A stretch of DNA of 64,000 nt from assembly GCF_001889025.1 (NCBI RefSeq), contig NZ_CP018154.1, forward strand, positions 1,788,501-1,852,500. Direction: 5' to 3'. Positions within the stretch are counted from its first letter, which is position 1. Each line of letters begins with the position of its first letter. Under the pieces are notes generated by a model. It saw nothing but the letters and a program-made list of their open reading frames with translations. It was not told the DNA's origin and ran no database searches. This DNA comes from Sphingorhabdus lutea. GTDB lineage: Bacteria > Pseudomonadota > Alphaproteobacteria > Sphingomonadales > Sphingomonadaceae. Positions 20,073 to 30,615 of the stretch are shown piece by piece. Made by a program: the position numbers and the translations under genes.

Positions 20073-21665
20073 ATGGCAGCGACCAGCCAAGCAAGATTAG
20101 AAGTAAGGCAGGCGTTATTATCTGATATTCCTGAAATTTCCTCTCTGGTTAAGCGCGTATATAAGGGCATGCCGCCCTATACACGTGCAGAGTTACGCGG
20201 GCAGATAAATAATTTTCCAGAGGGCCAATTTGTCGCAATTTTAGATGATAAGGTTGTGGGATATTGCGCCTGCTCCCGGTTAAAAGAAAAGCTGGCCCTT
20301 GCAAACCATAGCTGGAACAGGATTACCGGAAACGGTCTTGGTTCACGGCACATTCCCAATGGCGAATGGTTATATGGCTATGAAATGTGTGTTGACCCCA
20401 AGCAGCGCGGGGTACGAATTGGCCGCAGATTATATGATGCACGCCGAACATTGGCCGAAAGATTGGATTTGCGCGGTATTGTCTTTGGTGGCCGCATGCC
20501 CGGTCTTCGCCGTGCGATAAAAACTAAAAAGGCAACAGATCCTATTGATTATCTGGAAAAGGTAAAAAGCAATAAATTGCGCGATCCCGTCATCGGATTT
20601 CATCTATCCAACGGGTTTGAGCCTCAGGGCGTATTGAAAAAATATCTTCCCGAAGATGATGATAGCATGGGCTTTGCATCGCATATGGTGTGGCGCAACC
20701 CATATGATAATGCCGATGAGCCCAAAAAATTCCGAATTCCCCGCGATGTGGAAAATGTGCGTCTGGCCACCGTTCAATTACAGGCACGCGCAGTGAAGGA
20801 TTTTGACGAATTTATCAATAATGTGAAATATTTTGTCGATGTCGCCGCCGATTATGAGGCTGACTTTGTAGTATTTCCCGAATTATTTACCCTGATGCTG
20901 CTGTCTTCGGAGCAAAAGGAATTAAAACCGCATGAGGCCATAGAAGCCTTATCCGAATATACACCGCGAATCCGCCAAAGCCTGTCCGACATGGCGATGA
21001 AATATAATATCAATATTATTGGCGGCTCTCATCCAACCCGCACCGAAGATGGCGAAATTCAAAATGTCGCCTATATCTGCTTGCGCGATGGCGCAGTGCA
21101 TGAACAGGAAAAAATTCACCCTACCCCCAATGAAAGCTATTGGTGGAATATCAAGGGCGGCGATCAAATTTCGGTCATTCCCACAGATTGCGGTCCAATT
21201 GGCGTGTTAATTTGTTATGATAGCGAATTTCCAGAATTGGCCCGCCGATTGGCAGATGAGGGCGCGCGCATTATCTTTGTGCCATTTTGCACAGATAGCA
21301 GACAAGGTTATTTACGCGTTCGTTATTGTTCACAGGCAAGAGCGATTGAGAATCAATGTTTTGTCGTCATGTCGGGTAATGTGGGTAATTTGCCCAATGT
21401 GCATAATATGGATATTCAATATGCGCAAAGCTGTATCCTTACCCCTTGCGATTTTCCATTTGCCCGCGATGGTATTGCTGCAGAAGCAAGCGAAAATGTC
21501 GAAACCTTGACCATAAGCGACGTGAATCTATCTGATCTCAGCTGGGCCAGAGCAGAAGGAACAGTCCGCAATCTGGCCGATCGGCGTTTTGACCTTTATA
21601 ATATAAATTGGGCAAATGAAGATGATGAAATTGAAAATAACGCGAATTTAGAAGCGAAAAAATAA
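20073..21665 (+). CDS. Fused GNAT acetyltransferase / carbon-nitrogen hydrolase
   Basis: A 530-residue two-domain protein. The N-terminal GNAT domain (about 1-215) has the acetyl-CoA loop in EMCVDPKQRGVRIGRRLYD. The C-terminal nitrilase-superfamily domain (about 228-505) carries the Glu-Lys-Cys triad: VVFPELFTL (Glu), EKIHPTPNE (Lys) and LICYDSEFPE (Cys). The nitrilase part would hydrolyse a C-N bond (amide or nitrile) and the GNAT part would acylate an amine; the substrate is unknown. Fused proteins of this type are known from proteobacteria. AGGAG sits 6 bases before the ATG. It follows icd by 31 bases but has its own strong ribosome site. Confidence 0.92.
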   Translation: MAATSQARLEVRQALLSDIPEISSLVKRVYKGMPPYTRAELRGQINNFPEGQFVAILDDKVVGYCACSRLKEKLALANHSWNRITGNGLGSRHIPNGEWLYGYEMCVDPKQRGVRIGRRLYDARRTLAERLDLRGIVFGGRMPGLRRAIKTKKATDPIDYLEKVKSNKLRDPVIGFHLSNGFEPQGVLKKYLPEDDDSMGFASHMVWRNPYDNADEPKKFRIPRDVENVRLATVQLQARAVKDFDEFINNVKYFVDVAADYEADFVVFPELFTLMLLSSEQKELKPHEAIEALSEYTPRIRQSLSDMAMKYNINIIGGSHPTRTEDGEIQNVAYICLRDGAVHEQEKIHPTPNESYWWNIKGGDQISVIPTDCGPIGVLICYDSEFPELARRLADEGARIIFVPFCTDSRQGYLRVRYCSQARAIENQCFVVMSGNVGNLPNVHNMDIQYAQSCILTPCDFPFARDGIAAEASENVETLTISDVNLSDLSWARAEGTVRNLADRRFDLYNINWANEDDEIENNANLEAKK

Positions 21666-21762
21666 TCTACACATTGTGACATTAAGCGGGGAAACCGCAT
21701 CAATTAAGCAAAAAATAAATTTATTGCTTCACCTTAATATCATTGATGGTTAGAAAAATTAT

Positions 21763-23523
21763 ATGGCAAGTGAAATTAGCACAGATGGAATTGGCAACGC
21801 CCTAATCATTTTGGGGGCTGCTGGCATTGTAATCCCTGCTTTTGCAAGGTTTCGTATTACACCAATTATTGGTTTTATCATCATCGGCGTGCTGGTTGGG
21901 CCAATGGGATTTGGCGCATTGGGCAATCAATATCCCTGGCTTCACTGGGTCACTATATCCGATACAGAGGCCATTAAACCCATTGGGGATTATGGTATTA
22001 TATTATTATTGTTTACAATCGGCCTAGAATTATCCTTTAAACGTTTGTGGATAATGCGAAAATTAGTTTTTGGCGTTGGTGCAGCAGAATTGATTGGTAG
22101 CGGGCTAATCATCGCAATCGCCATTTATTTTTCGGGTCAGGGCTGGTTATCATCCATGGGATTGGGCCTTGCGCTTGCCTTATCCTCCACTGCTTTGGTG
22201 CTGCCCATTTCGGGCACAAAATCGGCGGTCGGTAAATCGGCTTTGGCCATGCTTTTGTTCGAAGATTTGGCAATTGTGCCCATCATCTTCCTGCTTGGCG
22301 CACTTGCGCCGCAAGCTGGCGAAGATAGTTTGGATGGGCTAACCACTACATTATGGCAGGGTGCGTTGGTCATTGCGGCGATGCTAATCCTTGGGCGTTT
22401 TTTATTACCCAAATTATTTGGTCAGGCCGCGCGCACAAAAAGCCCAGAGTTGTTTCTAGCGGTCAGCTTACTCATCGTTATTATTTCAAGTCTAGCCACA
22501 GGCCTTGTCGGATTGTCCCCCATTGTGGGCGCAATGATTGCCGGATTGCTGATTGCTGAAACCGATTATCACAATGAAGTTGAGGTTATTATTGAGCCAT
22601 TTAAGGGGCTGGCACTGGGTGTATTTTTGATTAGCATTGGGATGCAGATTGATTTGCGTTATGTCGCGGACAATTGGGTCAGCTTATTCGCAGCTGTCTC
22701 TGGTGTTTTATTTGTGAAATCCATCGTAACAGGCAGCTTGTTGAAATTGGCTGGCGCACGAACCGGCACGGCGACAGAGGCAGGCGTTTTAATGTCCAGC
22801 CCATCGGAAACAACATTGATCGTGCTGGCCGCGGCCAGCGCCGCCAATATCATCGCTCCAGAAACAGCCAATTTTTGGCAGGTTGCAACGGCAATCGGCC
22901 TAACCATCACGCCTATATTGGCACGTATTGGCCATGATATGGCGCGAAGAATTGAAATGCGCGAAAGCGATAGCGACATGGCAAAAGATCTTGGTTCGAC
23001 CGAAGAACGCGCCGTGGTCATCGGATTTGGCCGTGTTGGCCGTTTGATTGCTGATATGTTAAGAATACATGGTAAAAATTTTGTTGCTGTTGAATCGGAC
23101 ATTGATGCCGTGGCCGCCGCAAGGCGCGATGGTTATCCCGTAATTTATGGGGATATTACGCGCCCTGAAACGCTTGATAAGCTTAGCCTTGGCCATTCAA
23201 CAGCCTTAATTTTAACAATGGACGAGCCAGTTTTGGCTGTAAACACCGTAAAAAGAGTGCGCGCTTGGCTGCCTGATTTGACGATTGTGGTTCGCGCGCG
23301 TGATGCGGAACATGCCGCTGCCTTATATCAGGCAGGGGCAAGCGATGCCGTGCCCGAAACCTTGGAAAGCTCTTTACAATTATCCGAAGCGGTTTTGGTC
23401 GATCTGGGCGTGGCTATGGGCCCCGTTATCGCATCTGTTCATGAAAAACGCGATGAATTTCGCCGCGCGATAAAGGAAGCGGGCGGATTGGAAGACGCAC
23501 CCATGCTAAAATCATTAGGATAG
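21763..23523 (+). CDS. Monovalent cation:proton antiporter-2 (KefB/KefC type)
   Basis: A 586-residue inner membrane antiporter of the CPA2 family. About 12 hydrophobic helices span residues 10-395 (for example FIIIGVLVGPMGFGALG, LFEDLAIVPIIFLLGALAP, LSPIVGAMIAGLLIAETDY). The C-terminal RCK/TrkA-N domain (about 415-540) begins with the Rossmann motif VVIGFGRVGRLIADML. Such proteins exchange K+ (or Na+) for H+, often gated by nucleotide or glutathione adducts. No KefF/KefG partner gene is next to it. It is convergent with the small secreted-protein gene at 23592. Confidence 0.92.
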   Translation: MASEISTDGIGNALIILGAAGIVIPAFARFRITPIIGFIIIGVLVGPMGFGALGNQYPWLHWVTISDTEAIKPIGDYGIILLLFTIGLELSFKRLWIMRKLVFGVGAAELIGSGLIIAIAIYFSGQGWLSSMGLGLALALSSTALVLPISGTKSAVGKSALAMLLFEDLAIVPIIFLLGALAPQAGEDSLDGLTTTLWQGALVIAAMLILGRFLLPKLFGQAARTKSPELFLAVSLLIVIISSLATGLVGLSPIVGAMIAGLLIAETDYHNEVEVIIEPFKGLALGVFLISIGMQIDLRYVADNWVSLFAAVSGVLFVKSIVTGSLLKLAGARTGTATEAGVLMSSPSETTLIVLAAASAANIIAPETANFWQVATAIGLTITPILARIGHDMARRIEMRESDSDMAKDLGSTEERAVVIGFGRVGRLIADMLRIHGKNFVAVESDIDAVAAARRDGYPVIYGDITRPETLDKLSLGHSTALILTMDEPVLAVNTVKRVRAWLPDLTIVVRARDAEHAAALYQAGASDAVPETLESSLQLSEAVLVDLGVAMGPVIASVHEKRDEFRRAIKEAGGLEDAPMLKSLG

Positions 23524-23591
23524 ATTTGTTGTTTTATACCAGATGGTTATGATGCAGATGATATTCCCCCTATGCATGATAGGCAGCTGGC

Positions 23592-24050
23592 TTATTCCTT
23601 ATTTGCAACCGCAAGGCCAAAACGCTGTGATAATTTTTTAAGACGTCCCGCCTTTCCGCCAAATAGGCTGGGCCTGCCCTTAATATCATCATAAATTTTA
23701 TAATATTTGCCCGCAGGTTCAATCCAATAAGTGAATTTATCGCTATTTATAATCTCACCATCTGCATTTCGATATAATTCGGCATAAGAAAATCTATATC
23801 CCCTGCCCCATGGATGCAAAATGACATGATAACTTTGATTGCACCATCCCTCACAAATGACTATTTCAGCCATTTGCTGACCATTTTTTTGATAAAATTG
23901 CAGCTCAATACCGCCTAAATCGCCCGTTTCCTCGGACATGGAGACATTTCCATAAATGGCCACAGGAGCTTTTTCCTGTGATTTTGCGGCTGCCCCATCT
24001 GCGCCCATCATGTTCAAAAATGACGCAGAAAAGAGCAGCAGCCTAATCAT
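23592..24050 (-). CDS. Small secreted protein of unknown function
   Basis: A 152-residue protein I do not recognise. Residues 1-22 ([20 protein letters not shown]) look like a signal peptide with an Ala-rich cleavage region. The mature part is a polar, probably beta-rich domain of about 130 residues with a pair of cysteines in [12 protein letters not shown] and many aromatic residues ([31 protein letters not shown]). The start ATG overlaps the alaS stop as ATGA, so it is translationally coupled to alanyl-tRNA synthetase, an odd pairing for an exported protein. The length and single-domain look recall small periplasmic beta proteins; no activity can be inferred. Confidence 0.75.
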   Translation of the reverse strand: MIRLLLFSASFLNMMGADGAAAKSQEKAPVAIYGNVSMSEETGDLGGIELQFYQKNGQQMAEIVICEGWCNQSYHVILHPWGRGYRFSYAELYRNADGEIINSDKFTYWIEPAGKYYKIYDDIKGRPSLFGGKAGRLKKLSQRFGLAVANKE

Positions 24051-26683
24051 AATTGTGCTTTTATTGCTTCAATCGCAATATTGCCATCACCAGCAGGAGC
24101 GCCGCCCTGTGCCATTTCCGGCCTGCCGCCGCCGCCCTGTCCGCCCATGGCCGACGTCGCGGTGCGGACCAAATCCGCAGCCTCATATTTATCCAGCAAA
24201 TCTGCAGAAATAGCCACAACGACTGTATTGGCATTTTCATTTGCCGCAACAATCGCAACAATGGCTGAGCCTAGTGATTTTAAATGCTCATCGGCTAATC
24301 CGCGCAGTGCCTTTGGCTCTACACCCGCAATGACTTGCCCCAAAAATGTAACGCCATTAACGGTGACAGGTTCAACCTTCGCGCCGCCACCGCCAGACAT
24401 GGCCAGTGCAGTTTTGGCCTCCGATAATAATTTCTCAAGCCGTTTTTTGTCGCCAACCAATGTTTCAACACGTTCGGCTACATCATCAATACCGGTTTTT
24501 AATAAAGCTGCGACATCCTTTAACTGGCCCTCACGACCGGTTAAATATTTACGCGCAGCCTCACCTGTTAATGCCTCTACCCTGCGCACGCCGCTGGCCA
24601 CCGCGCCTTCGGATATAATGCGCATTACCCCAATATCGCCCAGTGCGCGGACATGGGTGCCACCGCAAAGTTCAACCGAATAATGCATATTATCCGATTT
24701 ATTACCCATGGAAAGAACGCGAACCTCATCGCCATATTTTTCGCCAAATAATGCAAGAGCGCCCGCTTCAATGGCATCTTCGGGGGTCATTAAACGGGTG
24801 CTTACTTCTTCATTTCCACGAATTTCGGCATTTACCTGTGCCTCAATTGCATCAATTTCTTCACCGCTAAGCGCATTATTATGCGAAAAGTCGAACCTTA
24901 ATCTATCCGGTGCAACCATGCTGCCCTTTTGTGTCACATGCGCGCCCAGCACATTGCGCAAGGCCGCGTGCAGCAAATGTGTCGCGCTATGATTGGCGCG
25001 CAATTGATTCCTGCGTTCAGCATCGACTTGCAAATGAATTTGGTCACCAATTTTAATATCGCCCGATATTATTTTCGCATGATGTGCATGCAACCGACCC
25101 AGCGGCTTTGCCGTATCTGAAATTATAGCGGCAAAACCATCAATATTTTTGGCCGATCCTGCATCACCCATTTGCCCACCTGATTCGCCGTAAAATGGCG
25201 TTTGATTGGTAATGATGATAACATCTTCATCTTGCTTTGCGCTTTCAACCTCGGCACCATTTGCGACCAATGCCACAATTTGCCCATCGGCAGCCATTGC
25301 ATCATAACCAATAAATTCGCTCGACCCGACACGCTCTGCAATATCAAACCAAATATCATCTGTGGCCTTTTGCCCTGACCCCTTCCAGGCCGCACGTGCC
25401 ATCGCCTTTTGATTCTCCATCGCGCTATCAAATCCAGCGCGATCAACCCCATATCCCTTTGAACGCAAGGCATCTTCGGTTAAATCATAGGGAAAACCAT
25501 AGGTATCATATAATTTGAATGCGGTTTCACCAGGCAAAATGGCGCCTTCATTCATATTGATTAAGGCATCATCCAATAGGCGCAGCCCTTTATCCAATGT
25601 TTGTCTAAATTTCGTTTCTTCCTGTAGCAAGGTCGCCTCAATCAACGGACGAGCGCGCGATAATTCAGGATAAGCAGCACCCATTTCAGTGACCAATGAT
25701 GCAACCATTTGATGCATTAACGGGTCTTTTGTTCCCAAAATATGCGCATGGCGCATCGCGCGGCGCATGATACGGCGCAATACATAACCGCGCCCTTCAT
25801 TGGATGGCAGCACCCCATCGGCGATTAAAAAACTGGATGAGCGTAGATGATCCGCAATCACCCTATGGCTTGCCATTTGATTGCCAACAGCTTTTGTTGC
25901 GGTCAAATGTTCAGAATTATCAATTAATGCCTTAAATGTGTCGGTGTCATAATTATCATGCACGCCTTGTAATAATGCCGCAATCCTCTCCAGCCCCATG
26001 CCTGTATCAATTGATGGCTTAGGGAGCGGTTTTTGCGTACCGTCTGCCGAGCGGTCATATTGCATGAACACCAGATTCCAGATTTCGACAAATCGGTCAC
26101 CATCTTCATCTGGACTGCCTGGAGGGCCGCCGGCAATATGTTCGCCATGATCATAGAATATTTCACTGCACGGACCGCAGGGGCCAGTATCGCCCATTGA
26201 CCAAAAATTATCATCGGTCGCAATACGAATGATTCGGCTTTCTGGGATATTCGCAATTTTGCGCCACAGATTAAATGCCTCATCATCATTATGATAGACG
26301 GTGACCGTTAAACGATTGGGATCAATGCCCCATATTTTGGTCAATAATGTCCATGCATGATGAATTGCTTCTTCTTTAAAATAATCTCCAAAGGAGAAAT
26401 TACCCAACATTTCAAAAAATGTATGGTGACGCGCCGTATAGCCAACATTATCCAAATCATTATGTTTACCGCCAGCACGAACACATTTTTGCGATGATGT
26501 CGCGGTGCTATTTTCACGGCTTTCCAGTCCGGTGAAAATATTCTTAAATGGGACCATCCCCGCATTGACGAACATTAAAGTTGGGTCATTATGCGGAACC
26601 AAAGAAGCCGAAGCCACCTCATCATGCCCATTTTTAGCAAAATAATCCAAAAATGTGCGTCTTATATCATTTGTAGAAGTCAT
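24047..26683 (-). CDS. alaS: Alanyl-tRNA synthetase
   Basis: A full-length 878-residue class II synthetase that charges tRNA-Ala. The catalytic domain starts at [18 protein letters not shown] and contains [20 protein letters not shown] (motif 1 region) and [14 protein letters not shown] (motif 3). The editing domain has the zinc-binding [11 protein letters not shown] (HxxxH) and CGGTH motifs. The C-terminal C-Ala domain ends in a Gly-rich stretch ([15 protein letters not shown]) typical of the family. It lies downstream of recA on the same strand but behind a strong terminator, so it has its own promoter. Confidence 0.97.
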   Translation of the reverse strand: MTSTNDIRRTFLDYFAKNGHDEVASASLVPHNDPTLMFVNAGMVPFKNIFTGLESRENSTATSSQKCVRAGGKHNDLDNVGYTARHHTFFEMLGNFSFGDYFKEEAIHHAWTLLTKIWGIDPNRLTVTVYHNDDEAFNLWRKIANIPESRIIRIATDDNFWSMGDTGPCGPCSEIFYDHGEHIAGGPPGSPDEDGDRFVEIWNLVFMQYDRSADGTQKPLPKPSIDTGMGLERIAALLQGVHDNYDTDTFKALIDNSEHLTATKAVGNQMASHRVIADHLRSSSFLIADGVLPSNEGRGYVLRRIMRRAMRHAHILGTKDPLMHQMVASLVTEMGAAYPELSRARPLIEATLLQEETKFRQTLDKGLRLLDDALINMNEGAILPGETAFKLYDTYGFPYDLTEDALRSKGYGVDRAGFDSAMENQKAMARAAWKGSGQKATDDIWFDIAERVGSSEFIGYDAMAADGQIVALVANGAEVESAKQDEDVIIITNQTPFYGESGGQMGDAGSAKNIDGFAAIISDTAKPLGRLHAHHAKIISGDIKIGDQIHLQVDAERRNQLRANHSATHLLHAALRNVLGAHVTQKGSMVAPDRLRFDFSHNNALSGEEIDAIEAQVNAEIRGNEEVSTRLMTPEDAIEAGALALFGEKYGDEVRVLSMGNKSDNMHYSVELCGGTHVRALGDIGVMRIISEGAVASGVRRVEALTGEAARKYLTGREGQLKDVAALLKTGIDDVAERVETLVGDKKRLEKLLSEAKTALAMSGGGGAKVEPVTVNGVTFLGQVIAGVEPKALRGLADEHLKSLGSAIVAIVAANENANTVVVAISADLLDKYEAADLVRTATSAMGGQGGGGRPEMAQGGAPAGDGNIAIEAIKAQL

Positions 26684-26790
26684 GTTGCTGACTTAAGCAA
26701 GCGATAAGCAACTGGCAAGTGGCGATGCGTCCAAAATATCATTTTTTATCTGTTTGAATGGCATATTTCACACAAAAATTTATAAAGAAA

Positions 26791-26827
26791 TCGGCCCGCC
26801 GGGATCAGGGTGGGATAGGCGGGCCGA
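26791..26827 (-). terminator. Rho-independent terminator of recA
   Basis: A 10-base-pair stem (TCGGCCCGCC at 26791-26800 with GGCGGGCCGA at 26818-26827), followed on the minus strand by a T-rich run (TTTCTTTATAAATTTTTG). It stands between recA and alaS. The remaining bases of this 279-base gap hold no recognisable gene; the alaS promoter must lie between this hairpin and 26683. Confidence 0.88.
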
Positions 26828-26962
26828 AACCAACATGAAAATCAGACAATCATGCTGGCAATTTGAAATTTCAATAAAATATATAAGATATTGATAGGAC
26901 GGAATAATATAATTTTGATATTATTTAAACCGCCACATCATTTTGACTTATTTTCTTACAAA

Positions 26963-28048
26963 TCAGCCATCATCACCATCAGAGCTGCTGTCATCCGAAC
27001 CGTTCATCATTTCTTCGGCCACCACATCGGTTTTTCTGCGAATGGCGTCTTCTAATTTATTAAATAGTTCGGGGTTATCGAGCAAAAATTGCTTTGCATT
27101 TTCACGTCCCTGGCCAATTCTAACGGAATCATAGCTAAACCAGCTGCCTGATTTTTCCACAATACCTGCCTTTACCCCAAGATCGATAAGCTCGCCCACT
27201 TTTGAAATGCCGGTGCCATACATAATGTCAAACTCCACCTGCTTAAATGGTGGCGCAACCTTATTTTTAACCACTTTAACGCGGGTGGTGCTGCCCACAA
27301 TATCATCCTTGTCCTTAATTTGCCCGATGCGGCGAATATCCAAACGGACCGAAGAATAAAATTTAAGCGCATTGCCCCCCGTTGTCGTTTCGGGTGAGCC
27401 ATACATAACACCGATTTTCATCCTGATTTGGTTGATGAAAATAACCATACAGTTTGAACGGCTAATCGAACCGGTAATTTTACGTAAAGCCTGTGACATG
27501 AGGCGCGCCTGAAGACCAACATGCGTGTCGCCCATTTCGCCTTCAATCTCTGCCCGGGGGACAAGCGCCGCCACTGAGTCAATGACCAAAATGTCAACCG
27601 CATTGGACCGAACCAGTGTGTCGGCAATTTCCAATGCCTGCTCACCTGTATCGGGCTGTGACACGATAAGATTGTCAATATCAACACCCAATCGTTTTGC
27701 ATAAATAGGGTCAAGTGCATGTTCTGCGTCAATAAATGCCGCCGTGCCTCCTGCCTTTTGGGCCTCCGCAATGGCATGTAAAGTTAATGTCGTTTTACCC
27801 GAGCTTTCAGGGCCATAAATTTCAATCACGCGGCCTTTTGGCAATCCGCCAATACCAAGTGCAATATCCAATCCCAAAGAACCGGTGGAGACCGATTCAA
27901 TGTTAATCGCCTCCCGACTGCCCAATTTCATTGCCGAACCCTTACCAAAGGCGCGATCAATTTGTGCCAATGCTGCTTCTAATGCTTTTTCTCTATCCAT
28001 ATTGCCTGTCTGATTTCCTGCTTGAATGACTTTTAAACTTGCGGCCAT
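26963..28048 (-). CDS. recA: Recombinase RecA
   Basis: A 361-residue RecA, the strand-exchange protein that also triggers LexA self-cleavage. The Walker A motif is GPESSGKTT. Other landmarks are [16 protein letters not shown], the MAW motif region, [20 protein letters not shown], the L2 loop region [21 protein letters not shown], and an acidic C-terminus ([13 protein letters not shown]). The ATG at 28046-28048 gives [15 protein letters not shown], with GGGAG 9 bases upstream; an extension to 28090 is unlikely. A LexA-type operator lies 76-90 bases upstream. Confidence 0.98.
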   Translation of the reverse strand: MAASLKVIQAGNQTGNMDREKALEAALAQIDRAFGKGSAMKLGSREAINIESVSTGSLGLDIALGIGGLPKGRVIEIYGPESSGKTTLTLHAIAEAQKAGGTAAFIDAEHALDPIYAKRLGVDIDNLIVSQPDTGEQALEIADTLVRSNAVDILVIDSVAALVPRAEIEGEMGDTHVGLQARLMSQALRKITGSISRSNCMVIFINQIRMKIGVMYGSPETTTGGNALKFYSSVRLDIRRIGQIKDKDDIVGSTTRVKVVKNKVAPPFKQVEFDIMYGTGISKVGELIDLGVKAGIVEKSGSWFSYDSVRIGQGRENAKQFLLDNPELFNKLEDAIRRKTDVVAEEMMNGSDDSSSDGDDG

Positions 28049-28123
28049 AATCCCACTCCCTTGCGCTATCGTCATTGGCCCTGATGTCAACGACCATTAT
28101 TATGTACCGCATTTGTTCCAAAA

Positions 28124-28138
28124 GAACAAGAGTAGAAC
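28124..28138 (-). promoter_or_regulatory. LexA (SOS) operator upstream of recA
   Basis: On the minus strand the sequence reads GTTC-TACTCTT-GTTC, an exact match to the alphaproteobacterial LexA box GTTC-N7-GTTC. It lies 76-90 bases before the recA start. The downstream half-site also forms a small palindrome, GTTCTTTTGGAAC, at 28115-28127. This predicts DNA-damage induction of recA. Confidence 0.88.
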
Positions 28139-28180
28139 AATATTTTTTATATATTATTTTATATCATATATTACAATATA

Positions 28181-30598
28181 TTATATATCTTTCTTCAAGG
28201 CGTTTTGAACGGCCTCCGAAATTTGTTGAACCGAAAATGGTTTCGGCAAGAAAGAAACATCATCCAAGCCAATCGAATCACGCAATTGTTCCTCGGCATA
28301 GCCAGACATGAATAATAACCGGATATTGCCATATTTTTCCCGCGCAATTTTGGCCATGGTTGGGCCGTCCATATTTGGCATCACCACATCTGACACGATA
28401 AGGTCATATTTCTTACCCGTGGCAAGCAGTTCCAAAGCCTCCTCCCCGTCACGGGCGACGTCCACCTTATATCCCTGCCGCGCCAATGCACGTTCGGCAA
28501 CCGCGCGCACCATATCTTCATCTTCGACCAGCAATAAATTCTCGCTGCCCCATAAATCCTTCGTCGCCTCTACCTTAGGCGCTATTTTCTTCTGCTCTGC
28601 AATTGGTTGCGCATCGGCATGCACCGGAAAATAAATATCGAATCGCGTCCCTTGGCCAAGTTGGGAATCGGCAAAAATATATCCGCCTGATTGTTTCACA
28701 ATGCCATAAACGGTTGAAAGGCCAAGCCCTGTCCCCTTGCCTACCTCTTTCGTCGTGAAAAATGGTTCAAATATCTTACCTAAATCCTGCGGCTTTATGC
28801 CCTTGCCACCATCAATTACCGAAAGCAGCGAATATTTACCCAATGGCAGAATATCACTGGACATACGGCGCACTTCATCAACCGAGACCGCGCGCGTTTC
28901 GATATTTACCGTGCCGCCATTGGGCATTGCATCACGTGCATTCACGACAAGATTAACAATCACCTGTTCCAATTGGCCTGGATCGGCGCGAACCGAACCA
29001 ATTTGGCGACCATGGCGCACGGCAAGCTCCACCTTCTCTCCCAAAAGACGTTTTAACAGCGCAGAAACTTCCGAAACAATATCTGGCAATTGCAAAATTT
29101 GCGGACGCAATGTTTGTTGCCGCGAAAAAGCAAGTAATTGCCTGGTCAGGCTGGCAGCGCGATTGCTGTTATTTTTAATTTGTTGAATATCGTCATAATC
29201 GCTGTCCCCGGGCGGATGGCGCATCAACATTAAATCACAATAACCGATAATTGCCGTCAAAATATTGTTAAAATCATGCGCGACACCGCCGGCCAATTGG
29301 CCCACCGCCTGCATTTTTGTGGCCTGAGCCACTTGCCGTTTAAGGCGCACTTCCTCACTGCCGTCTTTTATACCCAATAGCACCGCAGCCTCGCCCAATC
29401 CGCGAACCCCCGCAATAGAAAGCGATGTCACCTCATCGCTTTGCCCGCGCAACCGAATGGCCAAATCGCCCGATTGTGGTTGGCCATGGGCAAATCGCCT
29501 TATTGTATCGGCTACCGCGCCCTTATCCTCTGCAATAACCAAATCACTGGGATAGGGCGGCAAATTTCTCTCGCCAATTTGTGACGCGCGAATAAAGCTG
29601 TTATTGGCGAAAATGAAACGGCCATCACGGTCCACCATGGCAAGGCCAAGGGGTAAGGTGGACAATAAATTTTCCACATGGGTTAAGGCGGCCTGACGTT
29701 CTGCGACCACGCTATCTTCATCCAATAATAGGATGAGCGACGCCCCGTCGGGCTGCTGTTTATCATATGGCATATGCGACAAACGGACGGTTAAACCGCG
29801 CGGGCCATCATGGGTAAAAAATATACGCCCCTTTTCATCGGTGGATAATAAAGTGGCAATATCAATATTCACAATATTGGTGGTGGCATCACCCGTTGCA
29901 CGCAAGGTAAAGGCACCATTTGCGGCCCGTATCCTGCCGCCAGAACCAATGGATGCCGCCATAATTCCAGCTTCGCTTAATAATATACCTATTGGACCAG
30001 CGGCCATTTCGTTAGATAAAGTCATTAAGCTGGTTTTTTGCTTTGGTTCAAAATTCCAAACCAAATAATCGTCCGCGCTGCCCGAACGAACCGCAGATAC
30101 ATTAAAAATATGATTGCCAAAATTAAGCGCATCTTCATGGGCGCGCCCCTCCCGCCATGCGGTTCGCCCGATATAAGCTAATTTTTCCTGAACCGATTTA
30201 TCATCACCAATTTGCGGCGGCGCATTTAACCCGCCCAACCAATTTCCATATTTATCATTGGCACAGATTAACCGCCCCGCACGGTCGCATATTGCAATGG
30301 CCGAGGCGCGATCATTGGCAACCGCGCGCGTCACCGACCAATCGGGAGGCAAAATATTTACAGCCGGTGCTACATCAGGCCGCCCCCTTAATAAACGCAG
30401 GATGATGAGGGTGAATAAAGCGCCAACGCCATATCCGCCGACCAACAAAATATTTTGATCGGTCAGCACCCATAATAAAGCAACCGAGCCCAATAATAAT
30501 AGAAAAAGGCCAAGAGCAACGGGCCATTTTTCGCCTAAAAAGCGGCTATCTCCCGCCCCCCACAAGGATAATTTAGATGTGGAGGGCGAAGAAGACAT
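28181..30598 (-). CDS. cckA: Hybrid sensor histidine kinase CckA
   Basis: An 805-residue cell-cycle kinase that, with ChpT, controls phosphorylation of CtrA in alphaproteobacteria. Two membrane helices at about 26-46 and 50-70 are followed by PAS-like domains (about 90-420). The HisKA motif GGVAHDFNNILTAIIGY has the phospho-His at 441. ATPase boxes are VNARDAMPNGG, DGGKGI and GKGTGLGLSTV. The C-terminal receiver (about 686-803) has the acidic pair in LLLVEDEDMV and phospho-Asp737 in LIVSDVVMPNMDG. The domain order and the HDFNNILTAIIGYCDLML signature are typical of CckA. ChpT and CtrA are not in the window. It starts 17 bases after the M13 peptidase gene. Confidence 0.94.
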   Translation of the reverse strand: MSSSPSTSKLSLWGAGDSRFLGEKWPVALGLFLLLLGSVALLWVLTDQNILLVGGYGVGALFTLIILRLLRGRPDVAPAVNILPPDWSVTRAVANDRASAIAICDRAGRLICANDKYGNWLGGLNAPPQIGDDKSVQEKLAYIGRTAWREGRAHEDALNFGNHIFNVSAVRSGSADDYLVWNFEPKQKTSLMTLSNEMAAGPIGILLSEAGIMAASIGSGGRIRAANGAFTLRATGDATTNIVNIDIATLLSTDEKGRIFFTHDGPRGLTVRLSHMPYDKQQPDGASLILLLDEDSVVAERQAALTHVENLLSTLPLGLAMVDRDGRFIFANNSFIRASQIGERNLPPYPSDLVIAEDKGAVADTIRRFAHGQPQSGDLAIRLRGQSDEVTSLSIAGVRGLGEAAVLLGIKDGSEEVRLKRQVAQATKMQAVGQLAGGVAHDFNNILTAIIGYCDLMLMRHPPGDSDYDDIQQIKNNSNRAASLTRQLLAFSRQQTLRPQILQLPDIVSEVSALLKRLLGEKVELAVRHGRQIGSVRADPGQLEQVIVNLVVNARDAMPNGGTVNIETRAVSVDEVRRMSSDILPLGKYSLLSVIDGGKGIKPQDLGKIFEPFFTTKEVGKGTGLGLSTVYGIVKQSGGYIFADSQLGQGTRFDIYFPVHADAQPIAEQKKIAPKVEATKDLWGSENLLLVEDEDMVRAVAERALARQGYKVDVARDGEEALELLATGKKYDLIVSDVVMPNMDGPTMAKIAREKYGNIRLLFMSGYAEEQLRDSIGLDDVSFLPKPFSVQQISEAVQNALKKDI

Positions 30599-30615
30599 AT
30601 TATTCCTTTATTAAA

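Noticed and set aside
21666-21762. Hairpin GCGGGGAAACCGC as a terminator after the GNAT-nitrilase gene
   Set aside because: The stem is only four base pairs and the A-rich run downstream is not a T tract on the plus strand.
24081-24683. Open frame of 200 codons antisense to alaS
   Set aside because: Covers conserved alaS C-terminal sequence; Ser/Pro/Thr-rich shadow with no domain.
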